Positions 1-8,615 of a stretch of DNA of 64,000 nt are shown here, piece by piece (position 1 is the first letter of the stretch; every line of letters begins with the position of its first letter). The position numbers were made by a program, and so were the translations under genes. Origin of the DNA: an uncultured Chthonomonadaceae bacterium (lineage in GTDB: Bacteria > Armatimonadota > Fimbriimonadia > Fimbriimonadales > Fimbriimonadaceae). The notes beneath the pieces are model-generated. The model worked only from the letters and a program-made list of their open reading frames with translations. It was not told the origin of the DNA and did no database searches. The DNA lies in assembly GCA_946479035.1 (NCBI GenBank), contig CAMLDW010000001.1, positions 86,068-150,067 of the forward strand, read 5' to 3'.

Positions 1-1297
1 CGGAGACCTGTGAAAAGACGTCGAACAGCGTCTCGGTCGTCACGTTCTTGTACTTGTTCTCCTCCAGGTACTTCTTCGTCGCCCTCCAGAACGCCTCTTC
101 GCCGATCATATCCATCAGCATGAACATCCGCGCAGCCCCGCCGCCGTATGCGTTGCCGTCGAACATGTCCATCGGGATCGCGTACTCGTCCGAGATCATC
201 GGCCGCTTGGAAGAAAGCGCCGCGCCCAGCGCGCCCTGCATCGTCCCGTAGCGCTCGAGGTCGAACGCGTCCTGCCCGTGCTTGTAGCGCACGTAGAAGT
301 GCGGCATGAACGTCGCCCACCCCTCGTTCACCCAGATGTGAGCCCAGTCGCGGCACGTGATCGTGTCGCCGAACCACTGGTGCGCCAGTTCGTGCAGCAC
401 GAGCCCCTCAGAGTCGCTCACCGGCTCTTCGTTCGCCTCGTGAAGCGTGAAGATCGTCTGCGTCACCATCGTGATGTTCTCCATGCCGCCGAACATGAAG
501 TCCGAGACCGCGCCCTGCGAGAACTTCGCGTACGGGTACTTGAACCCCGTGATCTGGCTGTATAGCTTCACCATGTCCGCCGTCCCGTCGAAGGACGCGT
601 GCCCCATCGAGCCCATACCTTTCGGCACTGCCCAAAACACGTCGAGCCCGTCCCAGTCCTCGTGCCCCGTGTCGGACTCTCCGGCAATGAACGCGTTGAG
701 GTACGTGCTGTGCGGCTGCGGCATCGTCCAGTTGTAGGTCCATGCCGTGTCCGTCTTGTCGATCCGCTCCAGCTTCCCGTTGCTGAGCGCGTACTGGCCC
801 GGCTTGACCGTGATGTGCGCGCTGCTGCTCGCCTTGTCGTTGGGGAAGTCGTAGGAAGGCATCCAGTAGCGGTTGTCCTCCGCCTCTCCCTGCGTGTAGA
901 TCATGCTCGTGTGCGCGGGGTAAGCGCGGCTCGCCGGGATGAAGTACACGCCCGCCTCGGGCACTCCGTGGTACACGACCCGCACTTCCAGCCGCTCGCC
1001 CGCCTTCGCCTGCTGGTTCAGCATCACGCGCAGCGTCTCCTTGTCCAGCTTGAACTCTGTAGGCTCGCCGTTCACCGTCACGCGGCGCACCGTCAGCTTG
1101 CCGCAGTCCAGGTCGATCTCGTTCGTCGGCTTGAGCGGCGCGAGCGTGTTCGTCACGTCCCCGAAGATCGCCGCCTTCTCCTCGTCGAACGAAACGGACC
1201 AGTCCACATGGATCAAGTCATAAGTCCGCTCGCGGTCGCGCGCAAAAGTCACGCAGCAACACAGCGCTGCGGCAAGGAGAAGGGATCTTCGAAGCAT
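1..1297 (-). CDS. M1 family metallo-aminopeptidase, secreted (C-terminus cut by window edge)
   Basis: Zinc aminopeptidase that trims N-terminal residues from peptides. Translating the minus strand from an ATG at 1297 gives a signal peptide (MLRRSLLLAAALCC), then a GGMEN exopeptidase motif at residues 270-274 and HELAHQW at 302-308. Glu325 lies 19 residues after the second His, so the HEXXH-X18-E zinc site is complete and in one frame. At least 432 codons are present and the reading frame runs off position 1. The start is supported by a TANNNT hexamer 6 nt upstream. Likely exported or periplasmic. Family assignment is firm; substrate is unknown. Confidence 0.9.
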   Translation of the reverse strand, partial: MLRRSLLLAAALCCCVTFARDRERTYDLIHVDWSVSFDEEKAAIFGDVTNTLAPLKPTNEIDLDCGKLTVRRVTVNGEPTEFKLDKETLRVMLNQQAKAGERLEVRVVYHGVPEAGVYFIPASRAYPAHTSMIYTQGEAEDNRYWMPSYDFPNDKASSSAHITVKPGQYALSNGKLERIDKTDTAWTYNWTMPQPHSTYLNAFIAGESDTGHEDWDGLDVFWAVPKGMGSMGHASFDGTADMVKLYSQITGFKYPYAKFSQGAVSDFMFGGMENITMVTQTIFTLHEANEEPVSDSEGLVLHELAHQWFGDTITCRDWAHIWVNEGWATFMPHFYVRYKHGQDAFDLERYGTMQGALGAALSSKRPMISDEYAIPMDMFDGNAYGGGAARMFMLMDMIGEEAFWRATKKYLEENKYKNVTTETLFDVFSQVS

Positions 1298-1303
1298 CGG
1301 ACA

Positions 1304-1309
1304 AGTCTA
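1304..1309 (-). promoter_or_regulatory. TANNNT -10-like element (TAGACT) of the M1 peptidase gene
   Basis: TAGACT on the minus strand ends 6 nt before the ATG, so transcription would begin at about the start codon. No Shine-Dalgarno sequence is seen. One of a recurrent set in this window. Confidence 0.5.
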
Positions 1310-1330
1310 CTTTCTCACGCTGGCTCGGAA

Positions 1331-1366
1331 GTTCCCTCCCCTTTGCCAGAGGGTTAGGGAGGGGGC
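1331..1366. repeat. G-rich palindromic intergenic repeat, family C copy 1
   Basis: GTTCCCTCCCC, a short spacer, then GAGGGTTAGGGAGGGGG can fold CCCTC against GAGGG. A close copy lies at 2512-2547, also directly before a gene start and after a stop. Similar CCCTCCCC/GGGGAGGGTTAGGG palindromes are common between genes in many GC-rich genomes. It may act as a terminator or mRNA stabiliser for hisC's neighbourhood; this is inference. Confidence 0.55.
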
Positions 1367-1401
1367 CACGCCCACCGCGCCCTCTGCCACAATCCATCCA
1401 G

Positions 1402-2496
1402 ATGCCGTACCGAGTCCGCCCCAACGTCCTGCGCATGACCCCCTATTCGCCAGGAAAGCCGGTCGAGGAGGTCCAGCGCGAGCTCGGGCTGACCGACGTC
1501 GTCAAGCTCGCCAGCAACGAGAACCCGCTCGGACCTTCGCCAAAGGCCGTCGAGGCCGTCCTCAGGGCCGCCGGCGAAATGCACGTCTATCCCGACGCGA
1601 GCGGCCACGCGGTCCGCCAGGCGCTTGCAGCGCACTGCAAGATCGGAGCAGAGCACATCGTCCTCGGCAACGGCAGCGACGAGATCCTCAACGTGCTCGG
1701 CCAGGTCTTCCTCGACGGCCCCGGCGACACGGCCGTGATGGGCTGGCCGTCGTTCCTGCGCTATCCCGCCACTGCGCACCTCGCCGACAGCCAGTGCGTC
1801 ATGGTCCCGCTCGACAAGGAGATGCGGCACGACATAGACGCGATGATCGCCGCCCTCACGCCCGAGACGCGCCTCGTCTTCGTCGCAAACCCCAACAACC
1901 CGACCGGCACGCTCGTTCACAAGGACAAGATTGAGAAACTGATGCGCGCGCTGCCGCCCGGAGCGGTGCTCGTGCTCGACGAGGCGTACTACGAGTTCGC
2001 GTGCGACGTCCCCGGATACCCGGACTCCCTCGCGTGGGTGCGCGAAGGCCGCCCCGTCGTCGTCGTGCGCACTTTCTCCAAGTCCTATGGCCTCGCAGGG
2101 ATCCGCGTCGGCTATGCGTTCGCCCCGACGGAGATCGTCGAGGCCTTCAACCGCGTGCGCGAACCGTTCGACGTCAATTCGCTCGCGCAGGCCGCCGCCA
2201 TCGCCGCGCTCAGCGACGAAGAGCACCTGCGAAAGACCATCGAGGTCAACCGCGCCGGCCTCGCGCAGATCGAATCACGGATGAAGTCGCTCGGTTTCAA
2301 GACCGTCGAGTCCCACGCGAACTTCGTCTGCATCGACGTGCGACGCGAAGCGAAGGACGTCGCAGACGCGCTTCTGCGCGAGGGCGTCATCGTCCGCTCC
2401 GGCCACGTCTTCGGCATGCCGCAGCACCTGCGCGTCACCATCGGCACTCCCAGTCAGGTCGAGCGGTTCCTCAGCGCGTTCGAGAAGGTCATCTAG
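1402..2496 (+). CDS. hisC: Histidinol-phosphate aminotransferase
   Basis: PLP-dependent class I/II aminotransferase that converts imidazole-acetol phosphate plus glutamate to histidinol phosphate in histidine synthesis. At 364 aa it has the usual length. It shows the N-terminal KLASNENPLGPSP segment, NPNNPTGT, LDEAYYEF, the PLP-lysine motif TFSKSYGLAGIRVGY, and the C-terminal GTPSQ arginine-region motif LRVTIGT. No other his genes are nearby, so it is a stand-alone copy; related HisC proteins also act on aromatic amino acids. A CACAAT hexamer lies 8 nt before the ATG. Confidence 0.92.
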   Translation: MPYRVRPNVLRMTPYSPGKPVEEVQRELGLTDVVKLASNENPLGPSPKAVEAVLRAAGEMHVYPDASGHAVRQALAAHCKIGAEHIVLGNGSDEILNVLGQVFLDGPGDTAVMGWPSFLRYPATAHLADSQCVMVPLDKEMRHDIDAMIAALTPETRLVFVANPNNPTGTLVHKDKIEKLMRALPPGAVLVLDEAYYEFACDVPGYPDSLAWVREGRPVVVVRTFSKSYGLAGIRVGYAFAPTEIVEAFNRVREPFDVNSLAQAAAIAALSDEEHLRKTIEVNRAGLAQIESRMKSLGFKTVESHANFVCIDVRREAKDVADALLREGVIVRSGHVFGMPQHLRVTIGTPSQVERFLSAFEKVI

Positions 2497-2511
2497 AGTC
2501 GAGTGCTCGCG

Positions 2512-2547
2512 GTTCCCTCCCCCTCGGGGGAGGGTTAGGGTGGGGGT
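2512..2547. repeat. G-rich palindromic intergenic repeat, family C copy 2
   Basis: GGTTCCCTCCCCCTCGGGGG followed by AGGGTTAGGGTGGGGG. The CCCTCCCCC/GGGGGAGGG arms make a strong hairpin just after the hisC stop. It differs from copy 1 mainly in the loop. Confidence 0.6.
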
Positions 2548-2557
2548 CAGGCAATGG

Positions 2558-2563
2558 TAACCT
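2558..2563 (+). promoter_or_regulatory. TANNNT -10-like element (TAACCT) of the M20 gene
   Basis: TAACCT ends 6 nt before the ATG at 2570, in the position expected for a leaderless transcript. Confidence 0.45.
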
Positions 2564-2569
2564 CCCTCC

Positions 2570-3763
2570 ATGACCATCACCCTCCGCGACCGCGTCGTGG
2601 CGGACCTCGCCTACCTCACCGACATCCGCCACGACCTCCACAGGCACCCCGAGCTGATGTTCAAAGAAAAGCGCACGAGCGAGGTCGTCCAGAGGGAGCT
2701 CAAGGCCGCTGGAATCGAGTTCACGCCGGGCCTTGCTGGCGGAACGGGCGTCCTCGGTTTCATCCCAGCCACAGAAAGGAACGCAAAGACCGTCGCGCTG
2801 CGCGCCGACATGGACGCCCTGCCGATCCTCGAAGAGACCGGCCTCCCTTACGCCAGCACGAACGCAGGAGTCATGCACGCGTGCGGCCACGACGGCCACA
2901 CGACCGTCCTCATTGGCGCATCGCGCGCCCTCGCCCAAGAGCCGAAGCGGATCAACAACGTTCTGCTCATCTTCCAGCCCGCCGAAGAGGGCGGCGCGGG
3001 CGGCGAAAAAATGTGCAAGGAGGGCGCGCTCGACGGGCGCATCTATCCCGCCAAGGCCGACGTCGCCTATGGGCTGCACGGCTGGCCGGTCGGTAGGGAA
3101 GGCGTGTTCGGCGTCAAGAACGGAGCGATGCTCGCCGCAACGGACCAGTTCACGGTCGAGGTCTCGAGCCCCGGCGGCCACGCCGCCGCGCCGCACCTCA
3201 CCAGCGACACGATCGTCGCCGCCTCGCAGATCATCTCCGCGCTGCAGACGGTCGCGAGCCGCAACGTCGTCGCCACCGAAGGCTTCATCCTCACCGCCAC
3301 ATACATCAAGGGCGGCAACGCGTACAACGTCATCCCCAGCAAGGTCGAGATCGGCGGCACGATGCGCACTCTTACGCCAGAGACGCGCGAGAACGGCAAG
3401 CGCCGCTTCTACGAGATCGTCGAAGGAGTCGGGAGGTCGCTCGGGGTCGACGTCAAGATCGACTGGGAGGTCGGCTACCCAGTGACCTTCAACGACGCGT
3501 GGGCCACCGACCGCTACCGCCGCATTGCGCGCTCGGTCATCGGCGAAAACAGGATGCGGGAAGAGTCCGCGCCCGTCATGGGCGGCGAGGACTTCAGCTT
3601 CTACGGCCAGCACGTCCCCGCTTGCTTCTTCTTCGTCGGCCTCTGCCCCGCGGACAAGGAGCGCGTGCCCGGCGTCCACACGCCGCTCTTCAACTTTAAT
3701 GACAAGGTCATCCCCGATGCGGTCGAGACCATGTGCCGCCTCGCCCTCGACCCGGTGGAGTGA
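2570..3763 (+). CDS. M20 family amidohydrolase (hippurate hydrolase/N-acyl-amino-acid deacylase type)
   Basis: Metal-dependent hydrolase of N-acylated amino acids, probably cytosolic. It is 397 aa, typical for the IAA-amino acid hydrolase/HipO branch. Visible motifs are RHDLHRHPELMFKEKRTS at the N-terminus, ALRADMDALPI, the metal-site motif MHACGHDGHTT, PAEEGGAGG, the dimerisation-domain SSPGGHAAAPH, and PVMGGEDFSFY near the C-terminus. It lies 73 bp after hisC on the same strand but appears to have its own promoter. Exact substrate cannot be told from sequence. Confidence 0.9.
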   Translation: MTITLRDRVVADLAYLTDIRHDLHRHPELMFKEKRTSEVVQRELKAAGIEFTPGLAGGTGVLGFIPATERNAKTVALRADMDALPILEETGLPYASTNAGVMHACGHDGHTTVLIGASRALAQEPKRINNVLLIFQPAEEGGAGGEKMCKEGALDGRIYPAKADVAYGLHGWPVGREGVFGVKNGAMLAATDQFTVEVSSPGGHAAAPHLTSDTIVAASQIISALQTVASRNVVATEGFILTATYIKGGNAYNVIPSKVEIGGTMRTLTPETRENGKRRFYEIVEGVGRSLGVDVKIDWEVGYPVTFNDAWATDRYRRIARSVIGENRMREESAPVMGGEDFSFYGQHVPACFFFVGLCPADKERVPGVHTPLFNFNDKVIPDAVETMCRLALDPVE

Positions 3764-3921
3764 CTCCCCTCCCCTCCTGCGCAGATGTTCGTGCGGCGGA
3801 GGAGGGGAGGGCAGGGTGGGGAGGTGGCTTCGCCGCAGAGTTCCTCGATGCTATGCCTCAGCCGCTTGCGGTTGAGGCTTGCGGGATTTGATGGAAACCC
3901 TCAACCCCAAGGGGTTGAGGG
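3764..3921. repeat. Cluster of three hairpins after the M20 gene; probable termination zone
   Basis: Three inverted repeats follow the M20 stop. CTCCCCTCC and GGAGGGGAG arms flank a G/C-rich centre at about 3770-3812. GCCTCAGCCG pairs with CGGTTGAGGC at 3855-3878 with one G-T. CCCTCAACCCC (3898-3908) pairs perfectly with GGGGTTGAGGG (3911-3921). None is followed by a clear T-run, so factor-independent termination is not proven. The first belongs to the same G-rich palindrome style as families B and C. Confidence 0.55.
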
Positions 3922-3981
3922 ATAAAACAGCGGCGCCCGTCCATCGGTTCCACCCACGCAACCCGCCTACCCCCACACGGG

Positions 3982-3987
3982 TAGATT
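3982..3987 (+). promoter_or_regulatory. TANNNT -10-like element (TAGATT) of the AAA ATPase gene
   Basis: TAGATT ends 8 nt before the ATG at 3996 and helps choose this start over an upstream in-frame one at 3879, which would begin inside the hairpin cluster. Confidence 0.4.
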
Positions 3988-3995
3988 CAAGCGCA

Positions 3996-5495
3996 ATGGA
4001 CCCTATCCGGGAGCTCGACATCCTCATCCGGGCCAAGTACCCCATCGTGTACGTCGTCTCCTGGGAGGAAAAGAGGGTCGAGGACGCGATCAAGGGCATC
4101 GCCGACAAGCTCTCCCGCAAGCTCTACACCTGGAGCGTCACCCAGGGGATGAAGCCGCCGGTCGTCCGCACCTCCGGGCCCAGCAAGCCCTCCGCCCTCC
4201 CCAGCGAGCTCGAAGCCCTCGCGCTCGTCCACGAGGCCGACGAGTTCACCGTCTTCCTGCTCAAGGACTACCACGCCTACATGAAGGACTCGCGCGTCGT
4301 GCGGCTCCTGCGCGACCTCGCCGCCCGGCTCCGCGGCCGCGCACAGACCCTCTTCATCGTCTCTCCGGTCCTCAACCTGCCGACGGAACTGGAAAAGGAC
4401 ATAACCGTGCTCGAGTTCCCGCTGCCCGGCACCGAAGAGATCGCCAAGCAGCTCGACGAGGTCACCGCCGCCATGAAGGACAACAAGAGCGTCGACACCA
4501 CGCTGGAGAAGGACGCGCGCGAAGTGCTCGTCCACTCGGCCCAGGGCCTCACGCACGACGAGATCGAATCGGCGCTCGCACGCAGCCTCGTCGAACAGAA
4601 GAAGCTCTCCGTCGACACGATCATCGACGAGAAGAAGCAGATCGTCCGCAAGACCGGCATGCTCGAGTTCTATCCCGCGAACAAGAGCCTCAAGGACGTC
4701 GGCGGCCACGAGCTGCTCAAGGAATGGCTCGAAGACCGCTCAAAGTCGTTCTCCGACGCGGCAAGGCAGTTCGGCATCCCGTCGCCGCGCGGCATCCTCC
4801 TGCTCGGCGTGCAGGGCTGCGGCAAGTCGCTCGTCGCCAAGGCCGTCGCCGCGACCTGGAACCTCCCGATGCTCAAGATGGACGTCGGCCGCATCTTCGG
4901 CAGCTACGTCGGCCAGAGCGAGCAGAACATGCGCCGCGCGATCTCCATCGCCGAGTCGCTCGCGCCGTGCGTGCTGTGGATGGACGAGATGGAGAAGGGG
5001 TTCGCCGGCATGGGCGGCGTGAGCGACAGCGGAACCACCGCGCGCGTCTTCGCCACCTTCCTCACCTGGATGCAAGAAAAGACAAAGCCCGTCTTCCTGA
5101 TCGCCACCGCAAACGACGTCTCCGCCCTGCCGCCTGAACTGCTTCGAAAGGGCCGCTTCGACGAGATCTTCTTCATCGACCTACCCGAGATGGAAGACCG
5201 AAAAGACATCTTCAACATCCACATCAAGGACCGCAAGCGCGACCCGGCCAACTTCAGGGTCGCGGACCTGGCCAAGGCCTCCGCCGGCTTTAGCGGCGCT
5301 GAGATCGAGCAGGTCATCGTCGCCGCGCTCACGGTCGCGTTCGACGCAGGCCGCGAGATCACCACCGAAGACATCTTGCAGGAGCTCGAGCGGCAGGTCC
5401 CGCTCAGCCGAATGATGGCCGAGGAGATCAACGAGCTCCGCGCCTGGGCCAGGATGCGAGCCCGGCCCTCCGCAAAGTACGACGGGGAAGTCTGA
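3996..5495 (+). CDS. AAA+ ATPase, Ycf46 family
   Basis: 499-aa AAA+ protein like Ycf46 of cyanobacteria and plastids. The N-terminal half begins DPIRELDILIRAKYPIVYV and has the Ycf46-style degenerate P-loop-like domain (SWEEKRVEDAI). The C-terminal AAA module has Walker A GVQGCGKS near residue 271, Walker B VLWMDEMEKG, sensor-1 FLIATANDV and the arginine-finger region LLRKGRFDEIFFIDLPE. In cyanobacteria Ycf46 has been linked to inorganic-carbon or photosynthesis regulation; the role in a non-photosynthetic cell is unknown. It probably acts as a cytosolic hexamer. Confidence 0.88.
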   Translation: MDPIRELDILIRAKYPIVYVVSWEEKRVEDAIKGIADKLSRKLYTWSVTQGMKPPVVRTSGPSKPSALPSELEALALVHEADEFTVFLLKDYHAYMKDSRVVRLLRDLAARLRGRAQTLFIVSPVLNLPTELEKDITVLEFPLPGTEEIAKQLDEVTAAMKDNKSVDTTLEKDAREVLVHSAQGLTHDEIESALARSLVEQKKLSVDTIIDEKKQIVRKTGMLEFYPANKSLKDVGGHELLKEWLEDRSKSFSDAARQFGIPSPRGILLLGVQGCGKSLVAKAVAATWNLPMLKMDVGRIFGSYVGQSEQNMRRAISIAESLAPCVLWMDEMEKGFAGMGGVSDSGTTARVFATFLTWMQEKTKPVFLIATANDVSALPPELLRKGRFDEIFFIDLPEMEDRKDIFNIHIKDRKRDPANFRVADLAKASAGFSGAEIEQVIVAALTVAFDAGREITTEDILQELERQVPLSRMMAEEINELRAWARMRARPSAKYDGEV

Positions 5496-5572
5496 CTCTC
5501 CGGGCGCGGCCTTTTGTCCGCAAAGGTGCCGCAAGGCCTTGTTACCGCGCGCCGAACCGTCCCTACTAGTGA

Positions 5573-6478
5573 ATGCCGGCGACCCTCCTTGTCGCAGACC
5601 CGAAGTGGACCTGGCGCGATTGGCTCAAGTCCGATCTCGCAGACCGCGACTTCGTCTGCCTGGACCTCTCCGACGCGGACCACGGCCCTCCCGGCCGCGT
5701 CTTCGTGCTGCAAAAAGGAAAGGTGCGCGCCTGGAGGCTCGTCGGTTCCGTCCACGCGCAGCGCAACCCGACCGACCTCCTCGTCGGCGCGCTCGACATG
5801 CTCTCCCATGCTGGCAGGGACCCGGTCGTCCTCACTTTCCAAATGCGCGAGACGCCTGTGCTGAGGCAGATGGCGCTCGCCCTGGCCGAAGCTGTCAAAC
5901 CCGCAGAGATCTTGGTGCCAGAGGGCTCCGCCTTCCTCCACGAGCCATGGCCCGTCGCCACCCAGACCGTCACGATCGAGACCGCACTACCGGAAAACGC
6001 GCGCGCCGCCCAACGAAGGGCGCGTTGGCTCGAAATGCTCGAGTCGTGCGTGGAGCACGAGGTCGAGCTCGACCACGTCGGGCTCATGGGCGTTCGCCTC
6101 GGCAGCGGGAGGCGCCTGCACGGCGCCCCCTTCGACGAACTTGGTGTGCGCGTCGAATCGTACGGCAGCACGCTGCTCGTCGTCTCTGAAAAACAGATCG
6201 ACGAAGTCGTCGCCGGCGAAGCGCTCAACCTCGCGCACGCCACAAACCTCGCGCTCGTCGCGCCGACAGCGTACGACGGCCTCCTTTGTAGCTTCGTGCG
6301 CGGCACCGGCGAGGACTTCGGCATCGGGGTCATCAAGAGCATCGACTTCGCCTCGCGCACCGCCGCAGTGCTCAACACCGCCGTCGCGCCCGCACCGGTC
6401 CGCGCGCTTCGCATCGGGTCCCTCCGCATCGACTCGACCGGAAAGGAGACCGGCGAGACCAGACCCTGGGCGGTATAA
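5573..6478 (+). CDS. Hypothetical protein with a Clp1/Grc3-like C-terminal domain
   Basis: 301 aa, no signal peptide or membrane segment. The C-terminal 70 residues (GIGVIKSIDF, then LNTAVAP and VRALRIGSLRID) resemble the small C-terminal domain of Clp1/Grc3 polynucleotide 5'-kinases as I know them. The N-terminal two-thirds has no Walker A, so kinase activity is unlikely from what is visible. It is followed 9 nt later by the phosphatase gene and heads the run phosphatase-lnt-membrane protein. The similarity is by eye and needs a profile search; otherwise unknown. Confidence 0.6.
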   Translation: MPATLLVADPKWTWRDWLKSDLADRDFVCLDLSDADHGPPGRVFVLQKGKVRAWRLVGSVHAQRNPTDLLVGALDMLSHAGRDPVVLTFQMRETPVLRQMALALAEAVKPAEILVPEGSAFLHEPWPVATQTVTIETALPENARAAQRRARWLEMLESCVEHEVELDHVGLMGVRLGSGRRLHGAPFDELGVRVESYGSTLLVVSEKQIDEVVAGEALNLAHATNLALVAPTAYDGLLCSFVRGTGEDFGIGVIKSIDFASRTAAVLNTAVAPAPVRALRIGSLRIDSTGKETGETRPWAV

Positions 6479-6487
6479 ACCGGAGCG

Positions 6488-7111
6488 ATGCGCCTCTTCC
6501 TCGTCCGACACGGCCAGACCGCGTGGAACTTCGAGCAGAGGGCGCAGGGCCACTTCGACACCGAGCTCGACGCGACCGGCAGGAGGCAGGCGATCGAGGT
6601 CGCTCAGGCCTTGTCAGAAAAGAGGATCGAGCGAGTCCTGAGCAGCGACCTCAAGCGCAGCGTCCAGACCGCCGAGCCGATCGCGCGCGCCGTCAAGCTC
6701 CCTCTCGAGCTCACAAAGCTCCTTCGCGAACGCAGTTTTGGATCGATGGAGGGCCAGCCGTACGACGAGGTGCGTGCAAGTATCGAGGCCAAAGCTGTAC
6801 ATCTCGGCGTCCCGACCTACGAGGCCAAGATCGATGGAGGTGAGTCGCTCCAAGACGTCTGGAAGCGCCTCGACCCGGTCATCGAAGGCCTCGACCACCG
6901 CGACACTGTCGTCGTCTCGCACGGCGGCGCGCTCGGCCTCTTGCTCGCAAAACTGATCGTCGCGGGGCCAGAGGCGGCCCGCTCGTTCCGTTTTGCGAAC
7001 GCTTCGATCACCGAGCTCTTCCGCCGCAATGACGGCGGTTGGTCCATCGACCGGCTCAACGACCGCGCTCACTTGGAGGTCGCCCGTGAAGGCTTTGGAA
7101 CAGGCGCGTAG
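6488..7111 (+). CDS. Histidine phosphatase family protein (phosphoglycerate mutase-like)
   Basis: 207-aa cytosolic phosphohydrolase or mutase. The phosphohistidine motif LFLVRHGQTAWNFEQRAQGHFD is at the N-terminus, RVLSSDLKRSVQTAEPIA follows, and the second catalytic His lies in TVVVSHGGALGLLL. Its size fits the GpmB/CobC/PhoE branch rather than the longer dPGM. No cobalamin genes are near, so alpha-ribazole phosphatase has no contextual support. The 3' end overlaps lnt by 26 bp. GGAG precedes the ATG closely. Confidence 0.88.
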   Translation: MRLFLVRHGQTAWNFEQRAQGHFDTELDATGRRQAIEVAQALSEKRIERVLSSDLKRSVQTAEPIARAVKLPLELTKLLRERSFGSMEGQPYDEVRASIEAKAVHLGVPTYEAKIDGGESLQDVWKRLDPVIEGLDHRDTVVVSHGGALGLLLAKLIVAGPEAARSFRFANASITELFRRNDGGWSIDRLNDRAHLEVAREGFGTGA

Positions 7112-8576
7112 GGCACTGCCGATACTCTTTTCCGCGACGATGCTCTCGCTCGCGTTCCCTCCGGCGAACGTCGCGCTGCTCGTGCTCGTCGCCCTCGCGC
7201 CGTGGCTCGCATCGCTGCGCGACACAGACGCAGTCGGCGCGAAGCGCTCCGGCTATCTCTTCGGGTTCCTCTATTTCCTCTTTCAAATGTACTGGCTCGA
7301 GCCGTTCGTCTCAAAGTGGACCGGCAGCCACCTGCTCGCAATCGTGCCGTGGCTCTGTGCGGCAGGCGTCGCGGGCTTCTATTACATGTGGGCCGGATGG
7401 CTCGTCTACCGCTGCTGGCAGGTGCGCGCGGTCTGGGCGGTCCCGCTCGTGTGGGCCGGCGTCGAGGCGTTCCGATCCTACGTCATCGGCGTCTCGTTTC
7501 CGTGGGGCATCGCCGCCGAACCGCTCGGGCGCTTTCCGATGATTGTGCAGCACGCCGCCTGGGGGACGATCTACCTCGTCTCTGCAACGGTCGTGCTGGT
7601 CAACCTCCTCATCGCCAACTTCGTTTGGCCCGCAAAAGAAGAGCGACTGAAGATCGGAGTAAGGCAGTCCGTCTCCTTTCTCTCGCTGCTCGCGGTCGTC
7701 GTCGCCCTCTCCATCGTCCGCTTCGAATCCCCGCAGCACGGTCGAAAGCACGTCTACGCCGTCGCGCAGACGGGAGTGGACGAAGCGTTTGGCGATCCGA
7801 TCGTGCGCGACGAAAAGGTCCATCGCGCAGTGGACGTCGTCACGCTCTTCGCCACCTCGCAGCGCGCCGAAGTCATGGTGCTGCCAGAAGGGCTGACCCA
7901 CGCCTCCGCCTCGGTCCCGCCCGAAGGGCCGGTCCACCCCGTGCAGGGCCTCTCCGTCATCTTCGGCGGCAGCCGAATCGACGGCAAGAGCACCTTCCAG
8001 ACTGCCTACGCCTACGACGGGTCCTGGAAGTACGCGGACAAGTCGCGGCTCGTCATCTTCGGCGAGTATGTTCCGTTCCGCGACTACCTCCCGTTCCTCA
8101 AAGGCTTCGACCTCCCCAGCGGAGACCTCGTCCCGGCCAAGCAGCTCACTACGCTCGAGGTCGCAGGCGTCAAGACGGGCGCCCTCCTCTGCTTCGAGGG
8201 CCTCTTCCCGGACCTCTCCGAGCGCCACTGCCGAAACGGCGCGCAGGTGCTCGTGCAGATGTCCATCGACGACTGGTACGCCCACACACCCGCGCACCAG
8301 CAGCTCACCGACTCCAGCGTCTGGCGCAGCATCGAGTCGGGACTCCCGCTCCTGCGCAGCGCCAGCCTCGGCACCACCCTCTACACCGACAGCCGCGGGC
8401 GCGTCCTCTCGCGCGCCGAGTTCGGCAGGGCCGCCTCGCTGCGCGCGGAGGTCGAGGTCCCTTCGGGCTCGGACGCGTTCCCGTACCGCTTCGCGTTCGT
8501 GTGGCTCTGCTGGCTTGCTATCGCCTGGGCCGTCGCCGACCGATATTTCGGCCCCTTCGGCAAAAAGGCCCGTTGA
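7086..8576 (+). CDS. lnt: Apolipoprotein N-acyltransferase
   Basis: Inner-membrane enzyme that N-acylates the lipid-modified Cys of lipoproteins, the last step of lipoprotein maturation. About six N-terminal membrane segments precede a nitrilase-fold domain. The catalytic triad is visible as Glu268 (VLPEGLTH), Lys319 (ADKSRLVIFGEYVPF) and Cys369 (LLCFEGLFP). GTG 7086 is chosen because GGAGG sits 6 nt upstream and the first membrane segment follows directly. 496 aa, near the E. coli length of 512. The window encodes several lipoproteins that would be its substrates. Confidence 0.9.
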   Translation: MKALEQARRALPILFSATMLSLAFPPANVALLVLVALAPWLASLRDTDAVGAKRSGYLFGFLYFLFQMYWLEPFVSKWTGSHLLAIVPWLCAAGVAGFYYMWAGWLVYRCWQVRAVWAVPLVWAGVEAFRSYVIGVSFPWGIAAEPLGRFPMIVQHAAWGTIYLVSATVVLVNLLIANFVWPAKEERLKIGVRQSVSFLSLLAVVVALSIVRFESPQHGRKHVYAVAQTGVDEAFGDPIVRDEKVHRAVDVVTLFATSQRAEVMVLPEGLTHASASVPPEGPVHPVQGLSVIFGGSRIDGKSTFQTAYAYDGSWKYADKSRLVIFGEYVPFRDYLPFLKGFDLPSGDLVPAKQLTTLEVAGVKTGALLCFEGLFPDLSERHCRNGAQVLVQMSIDDWYAHTPAHQQLTDSSVWRSIESGLPLLRSASLGTTLYTDSRGRVLSRAEFGRAASLRAEVEVPSGSDAFPYRFAFVWLCWLAIAWAVADRYFGPFGKKAR

Positions 8577-8615
8577 GCATGCATTGGCGCGCAGCCGACA
8601 ATTCCAATCAGAGCC

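Noticed and set aside
2489..3679. 396-codon minus-strand open frame opposite the M20 gene
   Set aside because: Shadow of a well-defined amidohydrolase; Val/Asp/Arg-rich with no motif.
4904..5941. 345-codon minus-strand open frame across the AAA and Clp1-like genes
   Set aside because: Crosses two genes antisense; composition typical of a shadow.
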